Notes: generated by a model from the sequence alone, not told the origin. Shown: positions 1-8,090, counted from the first letter of the stretch. The stretch: 18,436 nucleotides of DNA from Phycisphaerales bacterium (GCA_014879435.1 JACSSB010000215.1:1-18436); one strand, 5' to 3'. Numbers and translations are program-made.

Positions 1-1856
1 GGTACCACCACCTCAGTCGTCATGATCGGTCGCAGTACCAATCCTCCAGCCTGAGCCAGCGCCTTACGCGCCGCCTCGGCCACCGCCACCCGCAGCGTCC
101 GTGGATCAGACAGCGCACCGAATAACTCCACTTCGACCACCCGCACTGTCAGATCCTGTAAGGGCGCACCGGTCACCGGGCCGTTGGCCAACACATCTTC
201 GGCAGCGCCAGTGATGGCCTCCTGCTGAGCTGGGTGCAGTTCGATCCCTTCCGGCTTCAGGCGAGGTTCGGCAATAATGGTTACCCCAGCCCCGCGTGGC
301 AGCGGCTCCACCGCCACCCGTGCCCATGCCTTCAGCTCCAGCTTCTTGCCATCGGGCTGCTCGATCACGCGATGAAACAGACTGTTCGCTTCGGCCGCCT
401 GAGCAATGGTTTCGCGCAGCACCACATCGGGTTGACCGACTCGAATATTGACATGGAATTCTCGCCGCAACCGCTCACCAGCGATCTGTAGATGCAACTC
501 GCCCATGCCGCGCAGTACACGCTGGCCGGTCTCCGGATTTTCCTCGACCCGCAGGGTTGGATCTTCCTGCTGCAATTTGTCCAGCGCTTCCAATAACTTT
601 TCTTCTTCGGAACTGGACTGTGGCTCAATCGCTAACCCCAGCACCGGCTCACGGGTCTCGATACGCTCCAACCACAGCGGATGGCCGGGCGCGCACAAGG
701 TATCGCCAGTGGTGGCCCAACGTAGTCCAGCCAGGAGCACGATCTGTCCGGCGGTCACTTGCTCCAAGCGCGCTTTGTGATTGGCGTCTACGTCGAATAA
801 CCGCGCCGCCCGTTCCTGACGCGAGCTACCATCGTGACCGGGAATCATCACCTCGTCGCCCGGTCGCAAGGTGCCCCGATACAAGCGGGCGAATACATGG
901 CGGCGGCCTTCCCACATCTGCACCTTGAACACCAGTGCCGCCAACGGTCCATCCGGGTCCATCACCACCAGTTCTTCGCTGCCGTCGGGTCGTTGCGCCC
1001 GGCTCGGTGGCCGTTCGAGTGGAGAGGGCAACAGTCGCACCACTCCATCCAGCAGCGGCTGTACACCCTGATTACGCAGGGCACTGCCCGCAAAACAGGG
1101 ATAAGCCTTACCCGCCAGCGTGGCTTGGCGCAGTGCTGCCCACACCGCCGCCGGTTCCGGTTCTTGCTCGGTCAATACCAGCTCGGCTAGCGCCTCATCC
1201 ATCTCCGCTGCTGCTAACAGCAGGCTTTCCCGCCAAGGCCGCATCTGCTCCCAGGTTTCGGCATCGCAAGGCGTGATTTCGACCTGCTCGCCACGCTCGC
1301 CGACAAAACGCAGCCGAGTACGTTCGATCAGATGCACCACCGTGCCGTCGTAGTCGGGCAACGGCACCGTTACCGCGACCGGTTCCGCTCCCAGGCGATC
1401 ACGCACCGTTGCTAACGCCCGACCAAAATCGGCACCGGGCCGGTCCAGTTTATTGATGAAAAACAGCGATGGCAGGAGAAAACGGGTGCGCTGGCGCCAG
1501 ACGGTTTCGGTCTGCGGCTCCACCCCGCGCACACCGTCTAGGACGATCACGCAGCCATCAAGAACCCGCATCGAGCGCTCGACCTCGATAGTGAAATCGA
1601 CATGGCCCGGCGTATCGACCAACTGAATCAGATGATCCCGCCAAGGGAGTTTGGTCACAGCAGCGGTGATGGTAATGCCGTGCTCCTGCTCTTCGACCAT
1701 GTAGTCCATGTGCGCCGCGCCTTCGTGGACTTCGCCGATCTTGTGAGAAACACCGGCGTAGTACAGCATCCGCTCGGTCAAGGTAGTCTTACCCGCATCC
1801 ACATGAGCGGCGACGCCGATATTGCGGATCAGGCTTAAGTCCAAAGTCCCGGACAT
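1..1856 (-). CDS. fusA: Elongation factor G paralogue, C-terminus cut by window edge
   Basis: This is a translational GTPase of the EF-G family, which drives tRNA-mRNA translocation on the ribosome. The frame is open from an ATG at 1856 to the left edge, giving 618 residues of an expected ~690-700; the end of domain V is outside the window. Visible motifs are G1 AHVDAGKTT (residues 17-25), G3 DTPGH (81-85), G4 NKLD (135-138) and G5 GSAL (257-260). Domain II follows (about 300-390), then the domain III motif GMGELHLQI (450-458) and domain IV from about 480. The G2 motif reads QEHGITIT (57-64), with His59 where the family normally has Arg. A Shine-Dalgarno GAGGG lies 7 nt before the ATG. No ribosomal-protein or tuf gene is beside it, so it is probably a second EF-G rather than the str-operon copy; this is inference. 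Tetracycline-protection proteins are a less likely alternative. Confidence 0.9.
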   Translation of the reverse strand, partial: MSGTLDLSLIRNIGVAAHVDAGKTTLTERMLYYAGVSHKIGEVHEGAAHMDYMVEEQEHGITITAAVTKLPWRDHLIQLVDTPGHVDFTIEVERSMRVLDGCVIVLDGVRGVEPQTETVWRQRTRFLLPSLFFINKLDRPGADFGRALATVRDRLGAEPVAVTVPLPDYDGTVVHLIERTRLRFVGERGEQVEITPCDAETWEQMRPWRESLLLAAAEMDEALAELVLTEQEPEPAAVWAALRQATLAGKAYPCFAGSALRNQGVQPLLDGVVRLLPSPLERPPSRAQRPDGSEELVVMDPDGPLAALVFKVQMWEGRRHVFARLYRGTLRPGDEVMIPGHDGSSRQERAARLFDVDANHKARLEQVTAGQIVLLAGLRWATTGDTLCAPGHPLWLERIETREPVLGLAIEPQSSSEEEKLLEALDKLQQEDPTLRVEENPETGQRVLRGMGELHLQIAGERLRREFHVNIRVGQPDVVLRETIAQAAEANSLFHRVIEQPDGKKLELKAWARVAVEPLPRGAGVTIIAEPRLKPEGIELHPAQQEAITGAAEDVLANGPVTGAPLQDLTVRVVEVELFGALSDPRTLRVAVAEAARKALAQAGGLVLRPIMTTEVVV

Positions 1857-1887
1857 TTCCAATCCCTCATCATTTAATCCTGCCGAT

Positions 1888-2290
1888 TACCCATCAATAC
1901 ACGAGATCGATAACACGCAGAGCCTCAAAACCTTCTGGATTCCCGCTTTCGCGGGAATGACGTTCATCTACCCATCAATACACTTAGATCGTCACTCCCG
2001 CGTAGGCGGGAGTCCAGAATCGATGACACGCAGAGCCTCAAAACCTTCTGGATTCCCGCTTTCGCGGGAATGACGTTCATTAAGATTACCCGCACAACAT
2101 CGCTCGTCACTTCCACGTAGGCGGGAGTCCAAAATCGACAGCACCCAAAGCTCCCTGGATTCCCGCTTTCGCGGGAATGACGTTCATCTATCCATCAATA
2201 CACTTAGATCGTCACTCCCGCGTAGGCGGGAGTCCAAAATCGACAGCACCCAAAGCTCCCTGGATTCCCGCTTTCGCGGGAATGCCATTC
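1888..2290. repeat. BIME-like tandem array of alternating inverted palindromic repeats
   Basis: A gene-free 467-bp gap (1857-2323) is mostly filled by this array. Four copies of ATTCCCGCTTTCGCGGGAAT (8-bp stem, 4-nt loop) lie at 1939-1958, 2052-2071, 2159-2178 and 2264-2283. Three copies of ACTCCCGCGTAGGCGGGAGT lie at 1994-2013, 2109-2128 (degenerate) and 2214-2233. With three flanking bases on each side, the second type is the first in opposite orientation, 22 of 26 bases identical. The array is therefore head-to-head/tail-to-tail, as in REP/BIME elements. The larger unit repeats every 105-115 bp, and linkers such as CCATCAATACAC (1891, 1972, 2172) also recur. It lies between the DUF1015 stop and the EF-G start, both minus strand, so it is probably transcribed and could act as terminator or mRNA-stabilising hairpins. 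The element resembles dRS3-type repeats seen elsewhere in proteobacteria. Confidence 0.85.
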
Positions 2291-2323
2291 ATTGTATGGA
2301 TGCTTTGTGCTTCACTCCCGCGC

Positions 2324-3670
2324 TCAGGGCGCGATCTGCCGACATTCCAGATAAAACCGCTTCTCGTCGGCCTCGCCCATCGAAAAGGTTTTACGTGGCA
2401 AAGCACCGTCACGGATGATGGTGCGGAAGAAATCGTCTTTGGCCAAAGCGGGTAGGTAGAAGCCGATATTGCCAGGCTGGGCGCCGAGTTGCTCCAGAGT
2501 GTCCTCGCCGTGAATGTAATCCAGCCGGGCACCAGCCTGCTTGGCCAGATACGCATCCAGAAAGGCTTGCAAGCTCGCCACCGCCAAGGTCAGACGTGGC
2601 CGCTCGATCACCAGCACGCCATAACGTCCTTCCGCGACAAAGGCGATCACATGCCGATCCGATCCCACCATTTCCGCCCAACTTTGTCGCGCTGCATCCC
2701 AAGTCGGGCTTTCGATCACCGTCAGCGAGGCACCTTGTTCCTGACAAAACGCCGCCAGCGCTACCAGCAACTGTTCCACATTTATCCCGAACGCCACTCG
2801 ATGGATCGCCTCGAATTCCAGGCCCTCATCGTGCAGGTTGACCACTTCGGCCAGCGCGTGACGAGCCGGATGGTTCATGATCGCTGCCGGATCGGGCGCG
2901 GCGCGTTTGATCTGCTCCCAGACCAGCTTGGCCGTGGCGAAAGAGTGGTTACCATCGCCCATGGCATAAAGCAGAACCGGTTCATCAGTGGCGACTTGGT
3001 AACGCTCAGCGAACAGCGCCGGATCAGCCAATCGGGTCAGATGCTCGACAACCCACTGCATCAACAGCGGATTGCGTAGTCGCCAACCACGCGCCCGGCC
3101 ACCGCTCAGCATCAAAGAAACATCGTACAGCGGCTCCAGTGGTTCGGAGAACAATGGATCGATGACCAGTCGCTGCGGATCGTCGATCAACACCATGACA
3201 TGTGGCAGTTCCAGGAGCGCGCCTTCACGCACCCGTGCGCGCGGCGGCAGACGATCCAAAATGGTGCCCTCGGTTGGGCGAATCAAGGTCTTGGCACCGG
3301 GGTTGAAATCGTAATGCTCCAAATCCAGGGCTACGATCAGACCCCGTCGCGCCCGGCCACGGGTCGTCTCTCGCTCCACCAGCGTCAGATCCGGTGTTTG
3401 CGGCAGTAGCACGCCCTCGGCCAGATAATGACGCATGGTTTCCTGAATGGCTCGAATCCGCTCGGCCTCGTCAGCGGCACCCAGATAAACTTCCGGCAGA
3501 ATCAAGCGCAGGGTGGAAGGTGCTTCACCCACCAGCGCTTCGACCTGACGCCAATACTCTGGCTGCGAAGTGTATTGATCACACGCGACTACGGCCCAGC
3601 GATGAAGATCAATGTCCGCCCTTGGCAACAGCAGGGTCGGAATCTGTAGAGCGATTTGCGCGAAATTCAT
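2324..3670 (-). CDS. DUF1015 family (COG4198-like) conserved protein
   Basis: This is a conserved cytoplasmic protein of 448 residues whose family function is not established. Recognisable family stretches are CDQYTSQPEYW (30-40), RPTEG (131-135), AMGDGNHSFATAK (236-248) and the C-terminal segment LPRKTFSMGEADEKR (424-438). DGNHS is the most distinctive, and its His and Asp look like catalytic or ligand-binding residues (inference). No signal peptide or membrane segment is visible, and the length is normal for the family. I chose ATG at 3670 because AGAAGG sits 6 nt upstream. A TTG at 3676 would add two residues, but it abuts that Shine-Dalgarno directly. The gene is transcribed toward the EF-G gene, with the palindromic repeat array between them, and is divergent from the gene at 3927. 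Confidence 0.87.
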   Translation of the reverse strand: MNFAQIALQIPTLLLPRADIDLHRWAVVACDQYTSQPEYWRQVEALVGEAPSTLRLILPEVYLGAADEAERIRAIQETMRHYLAEGVLLPQTPDLTLVERETTRGRARRGLIVALDLEHYDFNPGAKTLIRPTEGTILDRLPPRARVREGALLELPHVMVLIDDPQRLVIDPLFSEPLEPLYDVSLMLSGGRARGWRLRNPLLMQWVVEHLTRLADPALFAERYQVATDEPVLLYAMGDGNHSFATAKLVWEQIKRAAPDPAAIMNHPARHALAEVVNLHDEGLEFEAIHRVAFGINVEQLLVALAAFCQEQGASLTVIESPTWDAARQSWAEMVGSDRHVIAFVAEGRYGVLVIERPRLTLAVASLQAFLDAYLAKQAGARLDYIHGEDTLEQLGAQPGNIGFYLPALAKDDFFRTIIRDGALPRKTFSMGEADEKRFYLECRQIAP

Positions 3671-3818
3671 GGACAACCTTCTCTGTTAGATGGCGATAGC
3701 CAATCCCGGCCTATACGCCGGCAGGGCCCTTGCAAGCTTAACAAATGGCCCCCGCTGAACAAACCGGTTGCACACCGTCCGACACCCCAGCCACATGCCG
3801 TTCAACAAGCGATCCAGT

Positions 3819-3857
3819 CACGGCGTAGTATCGACGTAGTATCATTGCATCGCCGTG
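3819..3857. promoter_or_regulatory. Possible operator: 11-bp-phased direct repeats inside an inverted repeat
   Basis: In the 256-bp gap between two divergent genes, the octamer GTAGTATC occurs at 3825-3832 and again at 3836-3843, exactly 11 bp apart, about one helical turn. The pair is enclosed by a perfect 7-bp inverted repeat, CACGGCG (3819-3825) and CGCCGTG (3851-3857). This layout suits a regulator-binding site for the gene at 3927, for the DUF1015 gene, or for both. No clear -35/-10 pair was recognised nearby, and regulation is inferred from geometry only. Confidence 0.3.
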
Positions 3858-3926
3858 CAACAGTCATCGTGCCTCTCATAACCTACACCCCACAACCTAC
3901 AACTCGTAACCCGCAAGGTATCCGTC

Positions 3927-5237
3927 ATGCGCAAGCTGATGAAATTCGTGGCCACTCTTCTCATCTTTTTGATTTTGATCGCTGGTGGGGTGGGAGGCTA
4001 CCTGTGGTACGACACCAAACAGCGAGTCGATCAATTCGTCATGCTCGCCAAGCCGTTCGCTGAAATCAGTTATGGCGGTATTGAGATCTCACCGACCGGC
4101 TCGCTCGGTATCAACCGGCTTCGAATCACGCCCCACACGATGAATGATGTCATCACCATCGGCGCACTCCAGCTCAAGGCTCCCAACATACTGGAACTAC
4201 TGAAAACGTATTGGCAACTGCGCCAGGGCGAACCACCCCAGGCTTTGTCGCTGTCGATGCGTGAATTGGAGCTTTCCTTACAGGGCGACTTGCTTGGCTC
4301 TTCTTCGTCCTCGATCCACCAGAGAACTCCGTTCGAGGATCTGGATGCATTAGGGTGTGGACAAGTCGCGCATCTCGCCAGTACCGAATGGCAGGAGATG
4401 GGTTACGACCGCTTCGTCGGCAACGCCGAAATCGGTTATCGTTTCGACGCTGCACACAACATCTTGACATTTCAGGTGGACAACTATACCCGGAACTGGG
4501 CAACGCTAAACATGAGCATCAGCCTAGCCCTTTCCGGTCCCGTGTCCTCCATCATAGCGCTGGCTAACCAAGAAAAGCCCCGACTGGCCAGCCTAGATCT
4601 GGCTTTTCAGGATGACGGTTTCAATCAACGTCGTAACGACTATTGCGCTGCCAAAGCGGGCAAAACTGTCGATGACTACCTCGCCGATCATGTACGGCTA
4701 CTGGTCGCACGCCTGCACGCCAATGGCATCGATCTTGGTCCGGGACTAATTACGGCATACCGACAATTTCTGAATGTGGGCGGTCGACTCAGCCTCACCG
4801 CTACGCCCCCTGCCCCCATCGACCCCACCGATCTTCAGCATTACGCCACCGAAGACGTCATCAAGCTGCTGGGGTTAAAAATGCAGGTCAATAATGAAAC
4901 AGTGACCGATCTGTCAGTGAATTGGGACAACGCCAAGATTGCCCATGCTCTGAACACCCAAATGATACCGGAAAAAGAGATAGAGAAACTCGCGCCAGCC
5001 GCTCCCACCGAACAGGTCGTCATCATCCAAAAGAACTACCATTCGATCCCAGTCGGAGCGTTGGATCAACATATCGGCAAGATCGCCAAGTTGGAAACCA
5101 CTACCGGTGCTACCTTCCGAGGGCTGTTGGAAATGGTCTCGAAAGAGGGCATCAAAATCAAAATTAATAAATCCGGCGGTAGTGTGACTTTGTCCTTACG
5201 CAGTAATGAGATCCGTTCGGCGCAAGTGCTTTACTAA
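3927..5237 (+). CDS. Membrane-anchored protein with C-terminal Sm-like domain
   Basis: I cannot name this 436-residue protein. It starts with a positively charged MRKLMK and one hydrophobic segment (about residues 7-28), which looks like an uncleaved signal anchor placing the rest in the periplasm. The body (30-360) has alternating polar/hydrophobic patterning suggesting beta-rich structure, a serine run at 125-129, and no recognised catalytic motif. The last ~65 residues (371-436) look like a small SH3/Sm-like barrel: 'VGALDQHIGKIAKLETTTG' (residues 376-394), a GxL turn, then a KSGGSVTLSL strand and an EIRSAQVL end. Similar C-terminal segments occur in uncharacterised gammaproteobacterial proteins (from memory). 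An AAGG lies 8 nt before the ATG. The gene stands alone and converges with the SHOCT-domain gene, stops 50 bp apart. Confidence 0.8.
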   Translation: MRKLMKFVATLLIFLILIAGGVGGYLWYDTKQRVDQFVMLAKPFAEISYGGIEISPTGSLGINRLRITPHTMNDVITIGALQLKAPNILELLKTYWQLRQGEPPQALSLSMRELELSLQGDLLGSSSSSIHQRTPFEDLDALGCGQVAHLASTEWQEMGYDRFVGNAEIGYRFDAAHNILTFQVDNYTRNWATLNMSISLALSGPVSSIIALANQEKPRLASLDLAFQDDGFNQRRNDYCAAKAGKTVDDYLADHVRLLVARLHANGIDLGPGLITAYRQFLNVGGRLSLTATPPAPIDPTDLQHYATEDVIKLLGLKMQVNNETVTDLSVNWDNAKIAHALNTQMIPEKEIEKLAPAAPTEQVVIIQKNYHSIPVGALDQHIGKIAKLETTTGATFRGLLEMVSKEGIKIKINKSGGSVTLSLRSNEIRSAQVLY

Positions 5238-5287
5238 CTCAATTTTGGCGGCGACGAGGCGCTGGAGATCATGTTTTTTAGAGCCGT

Positions 5288-6193
5288 TTAGAGCCGACTG
5301 AGTAATTCCGCCTTCTTGGTGGAAAACTCTTCGGCGCTGACGATCCCCTTGGCATGCAGATCGGCAAGCCGCTCAATGAGAGCAATCACATCGCTCTGGG
5401 CGCCTTGCGGTGGTACTTGGCTACCTTGCGGTGCTTGTGGTGATGGCATCTCGGTGGGAGGTGACTGCGGCATTGGATTGGGTGTCCTATCCGGTGTGGG
5501 GGACCATGGAGCCTGACCATCGACCGACAGTACCGGCAGACTGGCCACATCAACCAGCCCATACTGGCTGGAAAAAGTCAGTGATCCACCGTAGCCCTGT
5601 TGCTGCGAGAACCCGCCAATCTGATGATCCAGCGTGTCGTAAATGGTCACTCGACCACCGACCTCAATCGCCAAGCGGCGGGCCTGGGCGAAGTAGGCGT
5701 ATCGTACCCCGTTCTGTGCACCGGTACTGGTGGGCCAACGCAAGTCTGGACCCCACCAGTCGCCGGAGGAACCGGCAGTGTTGGGAACGAACAAGCTGAC
5801 TGCCCCAACCGGTCCACTTCCATTCTGCTGTTGCTGGTTACCCGAGTAATCCGAGTAATTGCTTTGCGTGCTGAAACCACCACCACCCTGGCTCTGCGAC
5901 TGAAAACTGCCGCTGCGGATCAAGTCGGGTTGGTTTTGTATCAGGGCAGATAGCTCGTTGCACAAGCCATCGACACGGCCTTTCAGGGCGTTGTTGAACA
6001 TGTCAGAAAGCATGAGCATGCCTCCCTGCATCCACTGGCCGGAGCCACCGAATTCTGGATGGTTGAACTGCGCCATGCTGCCCTGCCCCTGAATAACGGC
6101 ATCGAGCAAACTCAATACAGCTTCGGGACTGAAGCCATAACGTTGCGCAAGATCATTGACGGCCTGTTGACCGGCGGAAGAGAGGAGTCGCAT
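5288..6193 (-). CDS. SHOCT-domain protein
   Basis: This 301-residue protein has no predicted signal peptide or membrane helix. The N-terminal ~95 residues look helical, with the stretch SMAQFNHPEFGGSGQWMQGG (39-58). A low-complexity Gln/Ser/Gly linker follows (96-128). A probable beta-rich domain then spans about 130-222 (WWGPDLRWP, YAYFAQARRLAIEVGGRVTI), followed by a Pro-rich linker (228-265). The C-terminal SHOCT domain (269-301) reads IALIERLADLHAKGIVSAEE and ends in KKAELLSRL. SHOCT domains are short helical hairpins found at protein ends and are thought to mediate oligomerisation or tethering. Similar full-length proteins with the same N-terminus exist in proteobacteria, but I know of no function for them. 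The Shine-Dalgarno is weak. The gene is single, divergent from the EamA gene. Confidence 0.82.
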   Translation of the reverse strand: MRLLSSAGQQAVNDLAQRYGFSPEAVLSLLDAVIQGQGSMAQFNHPEFGGSGQWMQGGMLMLSDMFNNALKGRVDGLCNELSALIQNQPDLIRSGSFQSQSQGGGGFSTQSNYSDYSGNQQQQNGSGPVGAVSLFVPNTAGSSGDWWGPDLRWPTSTGAQNGVRYAYFAQARRLAIEVGGRVTIYDTLDHQIGGFSQQQGYGGSLTFSSQYGLVDVASLPVLSVDGQAPWSPTPDRTPNPMPQSPPTEMPSPQAPQGSQVPPQGAQSDVIALIERLADLHAKGIVSAEEFSTKKAELLSRL

Positions 6194-6254
6194 AGTGCTA
6201 GATTCTCACGAGTGGGATAAACCTGGATACCTTTTCACGGACATCGCTCGAAAT

Positions 6255-6266
6255 CAAATCGATTTG
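6255..6266. promoter_or_regulatory. Perfect 12-bp palindrome in divergent promoter region
   Basis: CAAATCGATTTG lies in the 113-bp gap between the divergent SHOCT (-) and EamA (+) genes. It is a plausible dimeric-regulator half-site pair, but a 12-bp palindrome can arise by chance and no promoter boxes were recognised around it. Confidence 0.22.
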
Positions 6267-6306
6267 GGCGAAGTGTGAGCTTCTTGAATATCACGCGACC
6301 AAACAA

Positions 6307-7269
6307 ATGAATGTGATCCCACGCGCCGACCCGCCCCCAATCACTCCTGCGTCCGTTCCCGACCGCATCGGATTGTTCTATGCCACACTGGGCGCGATTG
6401 GCTTTTCTGTCAAAGCCATTCTGGTCAAGCTGGCTTACCAACATGGAGTAGGAGTAGATGCGGAAACCCTGCTGGCCTTACGCATGGTATTCAGCTTGCC
6501 ATTTTTCATCGTCATGGCCTGGATCAGCAACCGCCGTGCATCCACCGCGCTGACCCCACGTGATGGCATATGGCTGTTTGGGCTCGGATTGCTTGGCTAC
6601 TATCTGGCCAGTTATCTGGATTTCTTGGGCTTGCGCTACATCAGCGCCGCGCTCGAACGGCTCATTCTGTTCGTCTATCCAACCCTGGTCGTCATCCTTG
6701 GGGCGCTGTTGTTCGGCCAACCGATCACCCGCCGCATGCTCGGCGCACTCGCCTTATGCTACACGGGTATCGCCTTGGCCGTGACACATGATTTACGGGT
6801 GGCGGGAACGGGACAAGACATCGTGCTTGGAGGCGCGTTGATCTTTGGTAGCGCCCTCTGTTACGCGTTTTATCTGCTGGGCAACGGCAGGGTCGTGAAT
6901 CGGCTTGGCTCGGTACGCGTCACGGCCTTTGCATCCATCGTCGCTTGCTTGCTAGCAATCGGCCAGTTCCTGCTGGCGCGCTCATTCACCGTGCTCGATC
7001 AACCCTGGCAGATCTATGCACTGACTCTGGGCATGGCCTTGTTTTCGACCGTATTGCCGGTATGGATGGTATCGGAAGCTATCCGCCGTCTCGGTGCTGG
7101 CCCAGTGGCGCTGACCGGCAGCCTGGGACCCGTGGTCACTCTGCTGCTGGCTTGGTGGCTGCTCAACGAGCCGATAGGCATCACCCAACTGCTCGGGTCC
7201 ACCCTCGTGATTGGCGGGGTCATGATGATGGCGCGTCGCTCATCACCAACGGCGGGCACTGCGCGATAA
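6307..7269 (+). CDS. EamA/DMT superfamily inner-membrane transporter
   Basis: This 320-residue integral membrane protein belongs to the drug/metabolite transporter superfamily. Two EamA repeats, about residues 23-160 and 172-308, give ten hydrophobic segments. The second repeat ends with the family-typical stretch GSLGPVVTLLLAWWLLNEP (271-289), and the first contains LERLILFVYPTLVVILGALL (116-135). Length and topology are normal for the family. Substrates of such proteins range from amino acids and metabolites to drugs, and nothing here identifies one. No Shine-Dalgarno is visible before the ATG at 6307, though no better in-frame start was found. The gene faces the small membrane-protein gene convergently, 53 bp apart. 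Confidence 0.9.
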   Translation: MNVIPRADPPPITPASVPDRIGLFYATLGAIGFSVKAILVKLAYQHGVGVDAETLLALRMVFSLPFFIVMAWISNRRASTALTPRDGIWLFGLGLLGYYLASYLDFLGLRYISAALERLILFVYPTLVVILGALLFGQPITRRMLGALALCYTGIALAVTHDLRVAGTGQDIVLGGALIFGSALCYAFYLLGNGRVVNRLGSVRVTAFASIVACLLAIGQFLLARSFTVLDQPWQIYALTLGMALFSTVLPVWMVSEAIRRLGAGPVALTGSLGPVVTLLLAWWLLNEPIGITQLLGSTLVIGGVMMMARRSSPTAGTAR

Positions 7270-7322
7270 TCTCCAATACCCTGAGCCGATTCCCGCCAGT
7301 AAACCGGGCTTGATCCGATCCT

Positions 7323-7517
7323 TCAATTCCGTACCGACCCAATCAACAGGATCACGAAAGCCACCACCAGTGCCAGCGGGATCAAGACCGCTGGCCAATC
7401 TTTCTTGGCGGTACGGCTACGCTCAATCGATGCCTTGATCCCTGGTCGAAACCACAGAATCAGCAACACCGCTATAACTCCGCCCAACAGCATTTCCCAC
7501 CAAGGTGCTAGCTCCAT
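7323..7517 (-). CDS. Small two-helix membrane protein
   Basis: This 64-residue protein has two hydrophobic segments (about 7-23 and 43-61) separated by a strongly basic loop, RPGIKASIERSRTAKKDW (24-41). By the positive-inside rule the loop should be cytoplasmic. I do not recognise the family. It is convincing as a gene because AGGAGG sits 5 nt before the ATG and because it begins 20 bp after the DUF1820 stop on the same strand, so the two are probably cotranscribed. Confidence 0.75.
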   Translation of the reverse strand: MELAPWWEMLLGGVIAVLLILWFRPGIKASIERSRTAKKDWPAVLIPLALVVAFVILLIGSVRN

Positions 7518-7537
7518 CGCTGCCTCCTCTTGCTCGA

Positions 7538-7885
7538 TCAGTCTTTGCTACGTCCACCACCGGGTGGAACCAGAGGTTGCGGAAACGGCATCACATTATC
7601 TCCGCCTTCTGCTATGCGGATCTTGCTGACTCCTTCTCGTTCCACCTCATCGATCCGCACTACCGAATAGATCGGGATGAAGGTACGTTTCACTCCGGCG
7701 AATTCGTTCTGTAACTTTTCCTCAGCAGGATTGATCAGCACAGTAGAATGCTCGCCAAAGATCAGTTCCTCGACCTCAATGAAGCCATACAATTCGTCCT
7801 GATGGATGTCACGGGCGTATAGTTCGTATAGCTTGCCTTGGTTGGCGAAGAGAACCCGATAAATACTTTTGGTGATCTTGGACAT
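7538..7885 (-). CDS. DUF1820 family protein
   Basis: This small soluble protein of 115 residues matches the DUF1820 family known from Pseudomonas and relatives. Its stretches are IYRVLFANQGKLYELYARDI (8-27), LYGFIEVEELIFGE (32-45), the segment around INPAEEKLQNEF (51-62), and IPIYSVVRIDEVEREG (70-85), followed by NVMPFPQP. The family has no assigned function; the pattern suggests a compact beta-rich fold. The C-terminal tail is Pro/Gly-rich. No strong Shine-Dalgarno precedes the ATG at 7885. The downstream gene (7323-7517) is 20 bp away in the same direction. Confidence 0.87.
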   Translation of the reverse strand: MSKITKSIYRVLFANQGKLYELYARDIHQDELYGFIEVEELIFGEHSTVLINPAEEKLQNEFAGVKRTFIPIYSVVRIDEVEREGVSKIRIAEGGDNVMPFPQPLVPPGGGRSKD

Positions 7886-8090
7886 GGACGATGGTCATTA
7901 AGGTGGAAAGGCGGTCAATCTAACCTCGTTTGCCGTGGCGAGCAAATCCCACGTCCGCGACAGTCGCCGTAAACCCATTCTTGCGGTGATGCAGCCTGTC
8001 CTTATAAACCGAAAAAGCCATCATTCTGTCATCATCAGGGTTCCGTCAATCGTACTCCGTGCTTGCCACCACCGAAACGAGATGTGATCC

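Noticed and set aside
1..1856. Tetracycline-resistance ribosomal protection protein
   Set aside because: Overall motif context and domain lengths look like EF-G (GVQPLLDGVV, GMGELHLQI, IMTTEVV); nothing specific to TetM-type proteins was seen.
1888..2290. CRISPR array
   Set aside because: Units are over 100 bp, the repeated parts include the linkers, and the short elements alternate in orientation; no unique spacers of constant length exist.
1822..2455. Short open frames within the repeat array
   Set aside because: They translate the palindromic repeats (repeated WIPAFAGM-like peptides), a well-known artefact of this kind of element.
2489..3079. 196-codon plus-strand frame opposite the DUF1015 gene
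   Set aside because: It is the antisense shadow of a well-supported gene in GC-rich DNA and shows no recognisable protein features.
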